Shown here: positions 8,313 to 16,017 of the stretch, piece after piece
How the letters are laid out: every line of letters begins with the position of its first letter
Position numbering within the stretch: the first letter of the stretch is position 1
Source: Collinsella aerofaciens
GTDB lineage: Bacteria > Actinomycetota > Coriobacteriia > Coriobacteriales > Coriobacteriaceae
Assembly (NCBI RefSeq): GCF_002736145.1
Contig: NZ_CP024160.1
Location: 2,046,001-2,110,000, forward strand
Length of the DNA stretch: 64,000 nucleotides
Direction: 5' to 3'
Translations under genes and position numbers: made by a program
The notes under the pieces: model-generated
What the model was told of the DNA's origin: nothing
The model's database searches: none
The model's input: only the letters and a program-made list of their open reading frames with translations

Positions 8313-9347
8313 ATGTTCAATTTCGATGAGCCTCGTTACGAGAAGGTTGTGAGCGATGCCCTCGCTCTCCGTCCTCAGATCGAGGCTGCCGTGGACAAGG
8401 TCTGCGAGCAGGGCTATTCCAACATCTTCTTCATCGGCTGCGGCGGCACCTGGGCCCACACGCTCCCGATGAAGTACTGGGTCGAGACCACCACGGCCGA
8501 CGTCGACGTCCACTGCGAGATCGCCGCCGAGTTCCTCGCATGCCCGCCCAAGGCCTTCAACAAGGACTCGGTCTGCGTCTTCTCCACCCGCACCGGCACC
8601 ACCCCCGAGATCATCGAGGCCGCCAAGTTCTGCCAGGAGCAGGGCGCCCGCACGCTGATGTACGTCTCCAACGACAACACCCCGGCCACCGAGTACGCCG
8701 ACTACAAGTTCTTCAGCTTCGCCGAGGACGACGTCCTGTGCGAGGCCATCTACACCTACCAGATCACGCTGGTCGCCCGCTTCCTCAAGAACGCCGGCGC
8801 CTTCCCCAAGTACGACACCTTCATGGAGGAGTTCGGCAACATCGCCCCGTACCTCATCAAGGCCAAGGACGCCCAGGACGAGCGCTGCGCCGCCATGGCC
8901 GAGGACTTCAAGGACACCGACTACCACATGGTGATCGGCTCCGGCATGCTCTGGGGCGAGGCCTACGACTACGCCATGTGCATCCTCGAGGAGATGCAGT
9001 GGATCAAGACCAAGTCCATCCACGCCGCCGAGTTCTTCCACGGCACCATCGAGCTGTGCGAGGAGGGCACGAGCCTCATCATGCTCTACGGCGAGGACGA
9101 CACCCGCAAGCTCATGGACCGCGTGGACAACTTCACCCACATGCTCGCCGACGAGAAGGGCGTCAACGTCCGCGTGAACAAGTTCGACACCGCCGAGGTC
9201 GAGCTGCCGTTCAGCGACCCCGAGTTCCGCAAGATCGTCTCCCCGATGGTCACCTACACCATCACCGAGCGCCTGAGCTGCCATCTCGAGCACGTCCGCA
9301 ACCACCCGCTCACCACGCGTCGCTACTATCACCAGATGAACTACTAA
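8313..9347 (+). CDS. SIS-domain phosphosugar deglycase/isomerase, copy 1
   Basis: 344 residues with two SIS domains. The N-terminal one has IFFIGCGGTWAHTLPMKYW and VCVFSTRTGTTPEIIEAAKF (sugar-phosphate loop). The C-terminal half has HMVIGSGMLWGEAYDYAM, then EFFHGTIELCEEG and the terminal TRRYYHQMNY. The EFxHG...E and RRYY tail match the FrlB/GfrE/FraB group that deglycates phosphorylated Amadori compounds, so this role is the best guess; the exact substrate is not visible. The gene is almost identical to 16018-17052, with two silent differences (9284 and 9329). Its codon use is strongly GC-ending, unlike the AT-richer genes next to it. Start ATG with TTAGGAGTAAGGG upstream. It is transcribed alone and followed by two hairpins. 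Confidence 0.88.
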   Translation: MFNFDEPRYEKVVSDALALRPQIEAAVDKVCEQGYSNIFFIGCGGTWAHTLPMKYWVETTTADVDVHCEIAAEFLACPPKAFNKDSVCVFSTRTGTTPEIIEAAKFCQEQGARTLMYVSNDNTPATEYADYKFFSFAEDDVLCEAIYTYQITLVARFLKNAGAFPKYDTFMEEFGNIAPYLIKAKDAQDERCAAMAEDFKDTDYHMVIGSGMLWGEAYDYAMCILEEMQWIKTKSIHAAEFFHGTIELCEEGTSLIMLYGEDDTRKLMDRVDNFTHMLADEKGVNVRVNKFDTAEVELPFSDPEFRKIVSPMVTYTITERLSCHLEHVRNHPLTTRRYYHQMNY

Positions 9348-9530
9348 AGCAGCTTTCAACGGCCGTTATTTTGCTCGGAAATAATTCGTTATGTTGCGTT
9401 CGTAAAACAATGCAAACAAATGTCGCAGTCTCGTTCTAGGGAGCCATGCCGGAGCTGGCCGCTTGAGGTCGTATTTGCTTGGACTCGACCATGCGGCTCG
9501 TTGGCATTTCACGGTAGCGACTTCAAGGAG

Positions 9531-9566
9531 AAGAGGGGCATTTTTGCCAAATGCCCCTCTTGTTTT
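9531..9566 (+). terminator. Terminator after SIS copy 1
   Basis: GAAGAGGGGCATTT pairs with AAATGCCCCTCTT and is followed by GTTTT. It is 180 nt after the stop codon; the sequence between shows no gene. Confidence 0.8.
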
Positions 9567-9612
9567 CGCCACAAGTGGCATTCGACACCTTCATATGAAG
9601 TGATTGATATTG

Positions 9613-9650
9613 TAGACGGTTCAAAAATAAGATTGAACCGTCTATTTCTT
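9613..9650 (+). terminator. Second hairpin after SIS copy 1
   Basis: A perfect 12-bp stem, TAGACGGTTCAA (9613-9624) and TTGAACCGTCTA (9633-9644), followed by TTTCTTT. It is a back-up terminator and separates the SIS gene from the GntR promoter. Confidence 0.75.
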
Positions 9651-9670
9651 TCAAAATAATACGTAATAGG

Positions 9671-9684
9671 TTATCTTATAACGT
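9671..9684 (+). promoter_or_regulatory. Island box 2, upstream of the first gntR gene
   Basis: TTATCTTATAACGT lies 36 nt before the GntR start, sharing TATAACGT with boxes 1 and 3. Its position fits autoregulation (inference). Confidence 0.45.
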
Positions 9685-9719
9685 ATAGAAGTTTCATAGA
9701 ATGTTGTACGGAGAACGTT

Positions 9720-10508
9720 ATGATTAACCCAACTAGTGCTGTACCGCTATATGTACAAGTTGCTGATGATTTGCGTCGCCGTATTGAGATGGGCGAGTTT
9801 TCCGAAAGTGGCGTGTTGCCTAGCGAAAATGGTTTTTGCGAAGAATACGAGGTTAGCCGTGCGACGATACGGAAGGCAATTCAAACTCTTGTGGATGACG
9901 ACGTGCTTGATACGCGTCATGGCAAGGGCACATTTATCCGGCAGCCTAAAATCGTCTCGAGCTTGAGCACGTTTAAGGGTTTCACTTATTTTTGCCATGA
10001 AAATAATATCGAAACCTCGTCTCGTGTTCTCGCTCTTCAGGAGGTCGAGCCGCCCGTTGCCGTCCGTCGTCATTTGCGAATGGAAGAGAATGAATCTGCG
10101 GTTTACCTCAAACGCGTGAGGTCAATTAACCACATAAATGCAATGATTGAACATATTTATCTTCCAGTAAAGAACTTCGGGTTTTTACTGGGTGTCGATA
10201 TGGAGAACGCATCACTTTATGAAACGATTGAGAGAGAGACGGGGCTGCGACTAGAGGATAATTGTTTCCCGTCTATTGTGCTTGAAGCAGGGCTTGCTAC
10301 GGATGAGGAGAAGCGCATCCTTAATATCGCAGGAGAAGCTGCGATGTTTATATTGAGTGAGACCGTTTATATGAGCACTGGTAAGCCAGTGCACTTTACT
10401 AAGCAGGTGATGTTGGGTGATTATTTCAAATACTTCTTTTCGATTAAGGCTAATCAACTCGGCATCAACTGGCAGGGACTTGAAGCCGTTGAGTGCAGAA
10501 AGCAATAG
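9720..10508 (+). CDS. GntR-family (HutC/UTRA) transcriptional regulator 1
   Basis: 262 residues. An N-terminal winged helix-turn-helix opens with the standard SAVPLYVQVADDLRRRIEMGEF and contains LPSENGFCEEYEVSRATIRKAI and the wing TRHGKGTFIRQP. The C-terminal UTRA ligand domain runs from about residue 90 to 250; such domains bind phosphorylated sugars or amino-sugar metabolites. A second GntR gene follows after 8 nt, so the two are one unit. The sugar PTS lies just downstream, so it is probably the pathway regulator (inference). Confidence 0.93.
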   Translation: MINPTSAVPLYVQVADDLRRRIEMGEFSESGVLPSENGFCEEYEVSRATIRKAIQTLVDDDVLDTRHGKGTFIRQPKIVSSLSTFKGFTYFCHENNIETSSRVLALQEVEPPVAVRRHLRMEENESAVYLKRVRSINHINAMIEHIYLPVKNFGFLLGVDMENASLYETIERETGLRLEDNCFPSIVLEAGLATDEEKRILNIAGEAAMFILSETVYMSTGKPVHFTKQVMLGDYFKYFFSIKANQLGINWQGLEAVECRKQ

Positions 10509-10516
10509 GTTGAATA

Positions 10517-11221
10517 ATGGTTAAAGTGGAGAGCGCTGTTCCATTGTATAAGCAGATCGTTCACGATCTTGTGAGTCGAATAGAAAGTGGCGTATATAGC
10601 GAAGGGGATAAGCTTCCTACTGAGACGGAGCTTATGGAGGAATATGGCGTTAGTCGTATTACCGTTCGATCGGCAATCAAGGAACTAGAGGATGCCGATA
10701 TCGTTGAGCGCACGCGAGGGAAAGGGACTTTTGTTACCACGACACGCAATGCCTATGCAGCCGATGACCAGGAAAGCTTCACCCATTCCTGCATTCAAGA
10801 AAATAAAAAGCCTTCTACCGTAGTGCTCGAAGTAGCTTGGATTTATCCTACGCTGCGCGACGTGCGTTTTCTTCAGGTCCAGGAGGACGAGAATATTCTT
10901 CAGACTAGACGTTTGCGCTTAGTCGATGGCGTGCCAACGATGTTGGAAACCAATAGCTACACTCCTTCTCTTGCCTTTTTGGAACATGAAGATTTATCGG
11001 GTTCTCTACTTGAGGTGCTGGGAAGACGCCATATCGAACTTGGCAATAACGAGCGAACGTTGCAGGTGTGCTTTGCAAGTGCTTACGAGGCAGAACATTT
11101 GAATGTAAAGCCGGGATCTGCCCTTTTATTATTTGTAGATAAGCGTTGCAGCGCGCAGGGAGTGCCATTGTTTATTTCGCGGCAGGTGTACTGCACTGAG
11201 CGCTTAAAGTTTTATCTCTAG
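10517..11221 (+). CDS. GntR-family (HutC/UTRA) transcriptional regulator 2
   Basis: 234 residues, with a winged helix-turn-helix (SAVPLYKQIVHDLVSRIESGVYSEGDKLPTETELMEEYGVSRITVRSAI, wing TRGKGTFV) and a UTRA domain. It is clearly diverged from regulator 1, so not a recent duplicate. It is expressed from the same unit, ends at a strong terminator, and is separated from the PTS promoter by that terminator. Two related regulators for one pathway may answer to two metabolites, or one may serve the duplicated SIS copies; the sequence does not decide. Confidence 0.93.
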   Translation: MVKVESAVPLYKQIVHDLVSRIESGVYSEGDKLPTETELMEEYGVSRITVRSAIKELEDADIVERTRGKGTFVTTTRNAYAADDQESFTHSCIQENKKPSTVVLEVAWIYPTLRDVRFLQVQEDENILQTRRLRLVDGVPTMLETNSYTPSLAFLEHEDLSGSLLEVLGRRHIELGNNERTLQVCFASAYEAEHLNVKPGSALLLFVDKRCSAQGVPLFISRQVYCTERLKFYL

Positions 11222-11268
11222 CGAAAGCCAAACCCCGGATCTTTCTTAACCGAATAACAAGAGATTGA

Positions 11269-11297
11269 AAACGCCCCGACAAAGGGGCGTTTTTTTG
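11269..11297 (+). terminator. Terminator of the gntR pair
   Basis: ACGCCCC (11271-11277) pairs with GGGGCGT (11284-11290), followed by seven T residues. Confidence 0.9.
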
Positions 11298-11345
11298 CCG
11301 TTTACGGGCGAATTATTACCGCTTAGGAAGCTTGATTGATCTGTC

Positions 11346-11399
11346 TTGACAAAGCAAAAGTTTCGAGGATACTGTAGATAACAATACAAAATATAACGT
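11346..11399 (+). promoter_or_regulatory. Likely promoter and island box 3 of the PTS operon
   Basis: TTGACA at 11346-11351 is a perfect -35 box; GATACT-like bases about 16 nt further on are a modest -10. ACAAAATATAACGT at 11386-11399 shares TATAACGT with boxes 1 and 2. A box downstream of the start point would fit repression. Confidence 0.5.
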
Positions 11400-11435
11400 T
11401 CTATTAACAGATGATTGACTGAGATTGGGAGATAA

Positions 11436-11852
11436 ATGAGGAAGTTGCTCTTGGCCAGCCATGGGCCACTTGCTAGAGCGATGCGTGAAACGCTCCAGCT
11501 ATTTTGCGGTGAAGATCCTCGCGTTAAGGTGCTATGCGCATATGTCGATGAGGACACGATGGATGTAAACGAGTTGATAGATTTTTGGGACCGTTCTCGC
11601 GACCCAGCAGACCAGTGGATTGTCATCACTGATGTCTATGGTGGGTCAGTGAATAACGCTTTTATGGAAAGGTTGGGTGACGATTCTCTAAGGCTCATTG
11701 CCGGCATGTCGCTACCACTAGTGCTCGAAGTGTTTTCGAAATTGAGCACACTTGATGACGCCGAGCTCGCTGCATTGGTTTCAAGTGTCCGCCAAAAGGG
11801 CACATGCCTATGTTCGCTGCCAAATTCGGTAGAAGAAGACGAGGATTTTTGA
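11436..11852 (+). CDS. Mannose-family PTS EIIA component
   Basis: 138 residues. It accepts phosphate from HPr on the conserved His of LLLASHGPLARAM (residue 9). The fold continues with VITDVYGGSVNNAFMERL, typical of EIIA-Man. First gene of an operon EIIA-EIIB-EIIC-EIID-SIS-PfkB-SIS. EIIA and EIIB are separate proteins here, as in the Salmonella gfr system, rather than fused as in E. coli ManX. Confidence 0.93.
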   Translation: MRKLLLASHGPLARAMRETLQLFCGEDPRVKVLCAYVDEDTMDVNELIDFWDRSRDPADQWIVITDVYGGSVNNAFMERLGDDSLRLIAGMSLPLVLEVFSKLSTLDDAELAALVSSVRQKGTCLCSLPNSVEEDEDF

Positions 11853-11865
11853 GAAAGGAACAAAG

Positions 11866-12327
11866 ATGATTAAGCTGCTGAGAGTTGACCATCGCTTGCT
11901 TCATGGTCAGGTTGCCATGACTTGGACGCAAGAGCTTGACACCAATTGCATTTTGATTGCCTGCGATGCGGTTGTGAAAGATGACGTGCGCAAGACGACG
12001 CTTAAGCTGGCACGTCCGGCAGGCGTCAAATTGGTTATCAAATCGGTCGATGATTCTATCGAGGCTCTTAGGAGCGGTGTGACCGATAAGTACCGTTTGT
12101 TCATTGTCGTTGAAAGCATCGAAGATGCTTACCGCCTGGCAAAGGGCTACAGCGAAATCGAGCATATCAACATTGGAGGAACGAAGCCGCGTGAGGGTGC
12201 AGATGTACGCCTATCTTCAACGGTTTTCGCTACCGATCGCGACGTGGAGCTTCTACATGAGCTCAGTGATGCCGGAATCGAGGTGGAGATCAGGCAGGTA
12301 CCTAGAGACGAGAAGATTTTGATTTAA
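11866..12327 (+). CDS. Mannose-family PTS EIIB component
   Basis: 153 residues. The phosphorylated His lies in RVDHRLLHGQVAMTW (residue 14); the usual RIDxRLxHGQV motif is kept. It takes phosphate from EIIA and passes it to the sugar held in EIIC/EIID. It starts 13 nt after EIIA, with GAGAAAGGA before the ATG. Confidence 0.95.
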   Translation: MIKLLRVDHRLLHGQVAMTWTQELDTNCILIACDAVVKDDVRKTTLKLARPAGVKLVIKSVDDSIEALRSGVTDKYRLFIVVESIEDAYRLAKGYSEIEHINIGGTKPREGADVRLSSTVFATDRDVELLHELSDAGIEVEIRQVPRDEKILI

Positions 12328-12354
12328 GCACATACAATAGAAAGGGGATCCCTC

Positions 12355-13140
12355 ATGTTGACTCAAGCGATCCTTATCGGCCTCGTCGCAATGTGCGTGA
12401 CATTTGAGTGGGCACTTGGCACTTGCCTTGCTTCTCGCCCGATTGTCACGGGCGTCCTCATCGGTCTTGTGATGGGTGATTTGCAGACGGGCATTATTGT
12501 CGGCGCCACGCTTGAAATGGTGTTCATTGGATCGGTTACCATCGGGGCGGCCGTTCCGCCTGACGTTATCACCGGTGGTATTTTGGGCACTGCCTTTGCA
12601 ATTTCGACGGGTCAAGGCGCTGAAGTTGCGCTGACGCTCGCTTTCCCGATTGCGTCGCTTTATCTCATCATTGATAACGCGCTTACGCTGATCGTGATGC
12701 CGTTTTTCGTCCATAAAGCGGACGACTGTGTGGCAAAGGGCGACCTCAAAGGTATGGAGCGGATGCATCTGCTTGGTGGATTCATCGTCAAATCGCTTCC
12801 TCGCTTTTTCGTGTGCTCCCTTGCTTTCTATCTCGGAACGCCGGTTATGAACGCGGTGCTTAACGCAATTCCCGAGTTTGTAAGTAACGGCCTGGTTATT
12901 GCGGGTGGATTCATCCCTGCGCTCGGCATTGCACTGCTCGCTTCAATGATTGTCAACAAGCAGACTGCTATTTTCTTCGTGCTCGGGTTTGCGCTCTGTG
13001 CCTACATGAGCATTCCAATCCTTGGTATTGCCATCATTGGGCTTTGCCTCGCAGTAATCCTCGTGGTGGTCCAGCCAAACTTCATTGCTCAGACGCCACA
13101 GCTTAGTTCGGAAGGGAGCTTCGACGATGACGACTTCTAA
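12355..13140 (+). CDS. Mannose-family PTS EIIC component
   Basis: 261 residues, largely membrane-embedded. Family marks are SRPIVTGVLIGLVMGDLQTGIIVGATLEMVF and GAAVPPDVITGGILGTAFAI, then further hydrophobic segments to about residue 240 and an acidic tail. It forms the sugar channel with EIID and overlaps the EIID start by 14 nt, so the two are translationally coupled. A broken relative of its N-terminal half lies at 17130-17450. Confidence 0.94.
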   Translation: MLTQAILIGLVAMCVTFEWALGTCLASRPIVTGVLIGLVMGDLQTGIIVGATLEMVFIGSVTIGAAVPPDVITGGILGTAFAISTGQGAEVALTLAFPIASLYLIIDNALTLIVMPFFVHKADDCVAKGDLKGMERMHLLGGFIVKSLPRFFVCSLAFYLGTPVMNAVLNAIPEFVSNGLVIAGGFIPALGIALLASMIVNKQTAIFFVLGFALCAYMSIPILGIAIIGLCLAVILVVVQPNFIAQTPQLSSEGSFDDDDF

Positions 13141-13957
13141 TGACACCAGTTCCAACAAGATTACAAAGCGTGATCTAAAATCGGTATTTTTCCGTTCGCT
13201 TACGATGGAGTACTCCTGGAACTACGAGCGCCAGCAGCACATGGGATACTGCTTCTCTATGCTTCCCATCATTCGTCGCGTGTATAAGAATAAGGATGAC
13301 CAGGCTGCTGCTGCTAAGCGTCACATGGAGTTCTTCAACACCACTCCTTATGTCTCAACATTAATTCTGGGCATTTCGGCAGCGATGGAAGAGGCAAACG
13401 CTAACGAAGAGGATTTTGACGAATCCTCCATCAACAGCGTAAAGGCCGCTCTTATGAGCCCGCTGGCCGGCATCGGTGACTCTCTGTTCTGGGGAACGTT
13501 GCGTGTCATCGCCACTGGCTTGGGTGTGTCGCTTGCTATGCAGGGTAACATTCTCGGCCCGCTTCTCTTCCTTGTCGTATTCAATGTTCCGCATTATCTG
13601 ATTCGTTGGTTCTGCCTTAAATGGGGCTATGGATTCGGAACCAGTTTCTTGAGCAAGATCGAGAAATCTGGTCTTATGCCAAAGCTCACTATGGGGGCTG
13701 CAATTCTCGGTCTTATGGTTATCGGCGCTATGGTGCCCAACCTTGTATCGGTCAGCGTGGCTGGTTCTCTCGGTACCGGCGACAGTGCGCAGACTATCCA
13801 AAGCATCATCGACGGTATCATGCCGAGCCTGCTGCCGCTGCTTGTGACACTTGGAGTCTACGAACTCGTCCAGCACAAGGTCAAGATTGCTTGGATTCTC
13901 GTTATTCTCATGGCGGTTGGTATCGTCGGCTCCTTCTTCGGAGTGTTTGCAATCTAA
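13127..13957 (+). CDS. Mannose-family PTS EIID component
   Basis: 276 residues. It has the family opening LKSVFFRSLTMEYSWNYERQQHMGYCFSMLPIIRRVY, then MEFFNTTPYVSTLILGISAAMEE and GIGDSLFWGTLRVIA, with a hydrophobic C-terminus. The ATG at 13127 (MTTSND) is preferred to one at 13085 because GGAAGGGAG lies just upstream and the gene then overlaps EIIC by only 14 nt. The partner of this protein in the broken copy is the C-terminal half of the relic at 17450-17828. Confidence 0.94.
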   Translation: MTTSNDTSSNKITKRDLKSVFFRSLTMEYSWNYERQQHMGYCFSMLPIIRRVYKNKDDQAAAAKRHMEFFNTTPYVSTLILGISAAMEEANANEEDFDESSINSVKAALMSPLAGIGDSLFWGTLRVIATGLGVSLAMQGNILGPLLFLVVFNVPHYLIRWFCLKWGYGFGTSFLSKIEKSGLMPKLTMGAAILGLMVIGAMVPNLVSVSVAGSLGTGDSAQTIQSIIDGIMPSLLPLLVTLGVYELVQHKVKIAWILVILMAVGIVGSFFGVFAI

Positions 13958-14005
13958 ATAGTTGATTTCGCCGTCTGGCCCAATTGAATTAGAAAGGTAT
14001 ATCTC

Positions 14006-15004
14006 ATGGTTTCATTTGATGAACAGGCAATTCTCGATAACGGTGCTTATATCTACAATCAACGTGCCGAAATTGAACGCATTGCTGACGAAATTTGCGA
14101 AAAGGGTTTCGATTCGATTTTCTTCACCTCGTCAGGTGGCTCGCTTGCGATGATGCAGCCGTTTGACTATATGGTTTCTGTTATGTCCGATATTCCCGTC
14201 CAGTCCCAAGTTTCGGCAGATTTCCTCACGGTTGGCAATCGGCGCATCGGTAAGGGGACCTTGGCGTTCATGGCGTCCAAGTCGGGCGACACCAAAGAGA
14301 CGGTCGCGGCGGCAAAGGCGGCAAAAGACGCAGGCTGCACCATTGTCTCTACGCTTGGCGTGGACGGTTCACCGCTTGGTGAACTTTCCGATTATGGAGT
14401 GATCTATAAGCAGGGCCGTCCTATGGAGCTCGTGCTGTACTTTCTGATTGGAAAGATTCTCAAGAACAGGGGCTTTTTCGATGACTACGATCGCTTTGCT
14501 GATGAGCTTGTGAATCTCCCCGCTGCTCTCGTTTCCGTCGGCAAGAACGCTGACGAGATGGCTCGCGCATATGCTCTGAAGCACAAGGACGATCCGTATC
14601 AGATTTGGATTGGTTCTGGCAATCTGTGGGGCCCCACGTATTCGTTTGCCATGTGTGTGCTCGAGGAGTCCCAATGGCTGCGCACCAAATCCGTTACATC
14701 GCCTGAGTTCTTCCATGGCACTATCGAACTTGTTGAGCCGGGCGTTTGCGTCGCGCTTGCAATGACGGAGGCGCAGACTAGGCCTCTTGATGAGCGCGTT
14801 GCACGCTTCTGTAAGCAATATGCGGATGATTTCACCGTATTCGATACACATGATTATGAGTTGCCGGGTATCAGTGATGAATTCCGCTGGATGCTTTCTC
14901 CGGTGGTGCTCAATGCCATTCTCTCGCGTGTGAGCAAGAATTTCGAGCAAATTCGTGACCATTCGCTCGACATCCGCCGTTATTACCGCAAGGTCGAGTA
15001 CTAA
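14006..15004 (+). CDS. SIS-domain phosphosugar deglycase, FrlB/GfrE-like
   Basis: 332 residues with two SIS domains: IFFTSSGGSLAMMQPF, AFMASKSGDTKETVAAAKAAK, then IWIGSGNLWGPTYSFAM, SPEFFHGTIELVEPG and the terminal DIRRYYRKVEY. The EFxHGxxEIVEPG and RRYY..VEY ends are those of fructoselysine/glucoselysine-6-phosphate deglycases. It is a distant paralogue of the two near-identical SIS genes, with the codon use of its operon. Two different SIS deglycases with a mannose-type PTS recall Salmonella gfrABCDEF (glucoselysine plus fructoselysine); the substrate here remains an inference. Confidence 0.9.
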   Translation: MVSFDEQAILDNGAYIYNQRAEIERIADEICEKGFDSIFFTSSGGSLAMMQPFDYMVSVMSDIPVQSQVSADFLTVGNRRIGKGTLAFMASKSGDTKETVAAAKAAKDAGCTIVSTLGVDGSPLGELSDYGVIYKQGRPMELVLYFLIGKILKNRGFFDDYDRFADELVNLPAALVSVGKNADEMARAYALKHKDDPYQIWIGSGNLWGPTYSFAMCVLEESQWLRTKSVTSPEFFHGTIELVEPGVCVALAMTEAQTRPLDERVARFCKQYADDFTVFDTHDYELPGISDEFRWMLSPVVLNAILSRVSKNFEQIRDHSLDIRRYYRKVEY

Positions 15005-15034
15005 TAAAGACCGTATGTGATGGGAGGCGTTGAG

Positions 15035-15919
15035 GTGAAAATCGCAGCAATTGGTGACAACGTTATTGATCGCTATCTCAACAAAGACGTTATGTATCCT
15101 GGTGGCAATGCCGTAAACGTCGCTGCCCATGCAAGCATGCTTGGCGCACAGGCAGCGTATATTGGGGAGATCGGCAACGACCTGGGAGGGCGAATAATCA
15201 CCGATGCCCTTTCTTCGCTGAACGTTGACCTTTCGCAATCATCTATGCCTGAAAAAGCGACAACCAAGACTTGCGATGTAAATGTTTACAACGGTGAACG
15301 TGTCGAAGTTGGTTACGATACGGGGGCTTGCTGGGCGCACAAAACCCATATCACCGATTCTGATGTCAAGTTTCTTCAGGGATTCGATGCGGTTTTTACC
15401 AGCGTCAATGCAAAGCTGCAGGATGATGTGCACCTAGTTCAAGATCTACCCGCTGTGGTGGTTTACGACTTTTCCGTTAAAGATAAGTATCGAACCGACG
15501 CATATTTCGATCTTGTTTGCCCTGCTACAACTCTTGGTCTGTTTTCCTGTTCCGGCGAGAGCGATCAACAGATTCAGGTTCTATTGAAGAGGGCCATAGA
15601 GCATGGTTGTCGCTACACGATTGCTACACGGGGATCTGCAGGGCCTGTGTTCTTTGACGGTTCCCGATGGTACCAGGGAAATATAAGACCCGTAGATGCG
15701 CTTGACACCATGGGCGCGGGAGATTCGTATATCACTGCGTTTGTTGTGAGCTGTCTCTCGCGTGGCTGGAGTAAAAAGCAACCGCTCGATGCGGAGATCA
15801 TTCGGGATGCAATGGAATTCGCTGCTGACTATTCAGCTAAGAATTGCCTTAAACCCGGCGGCTTTGGATTCGAGCATAAACTCGCCGAGATGAAAGACGG
15901 CCAAGCTTCCATTTCCTAG
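15035..15919 (+). CDS. PfkB-family carbohydrate kinase (FrlD-like)
   Basis: About 294 residues. It has the substrate-side motif YPGGNAVNVAAHASMLGAQAAYIGEIGND and the C-terminal signature DTMGAGDSYITAF, with the catalytic Asp in GAGD. FrlD is the fructoselysine 6-kinase of the same family and a likely model. A GTG start at 15035 is chosen because TGGGAGG lies 7 nt upstream; a GTG at 15017 and an ATG at 15020 are in frame but badly placed. A kinase in an operon whose PTS already phosphorylates its cargo is unusual: it may act on substrate made or released inside the cell. Confidence 0.88.
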   Translation: MKIAAIGDNVIDRYLNKDVMYPGGNAVNVAAHASMLGAQAAYIGEIGNDLGGRIITDALSSLNVDLSQSSMPEKATTKTCDVNVYNGERVEVGYDTGACWAHKTHITDSDVKFLQGFDAVFTSVNAKLQDDVHLVQDLPAVVVYDFSVKDKYRTDAYFDLVCPATTLGLFSCSGESDQQIQVLLKRAIEHGCRYTIATRGSAGPVFFDGSRWYQGNIRPVDALDTMGAGDSYITAFVVSCLSRGWSKKQPLDAEIIRDAMEFAADYSAKNCLKPGGFGFEHKLAEMKDGQASIS

Positions 15920-15941
15920 AAAGGTATTTTTTTAGGTCATT

Positions 15942-15955
15942 AAGTATTAATACGT
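15942..15955 (+). promoter_or_regulatory. Island box 4, upstream of SIS copy 2
   Basis: AAGTATTAATACGT shares AAGTATTA and ACGT with box 1, which precedes the other copy of the same gene. The rest of the two upstream regions is not alike, so this similarity stands out. Confidence 0.45.
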
Positions 15956-16017
15956 AGTGAAATGACAAGTTGTCAATTGAAACGAATTTCACTCTATTAA
16001 ACGAAGGGATATTAGAT

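Noticed and set aside
8259-9359. Long open frames antisense and in a shifted frame across both SIS copies
   Set aside because: They repeat in both copies only because the DNA is the same. Composition is extreme (Val/Gly/Leu or Arg/His-rich) and no ribosome site is convincing.
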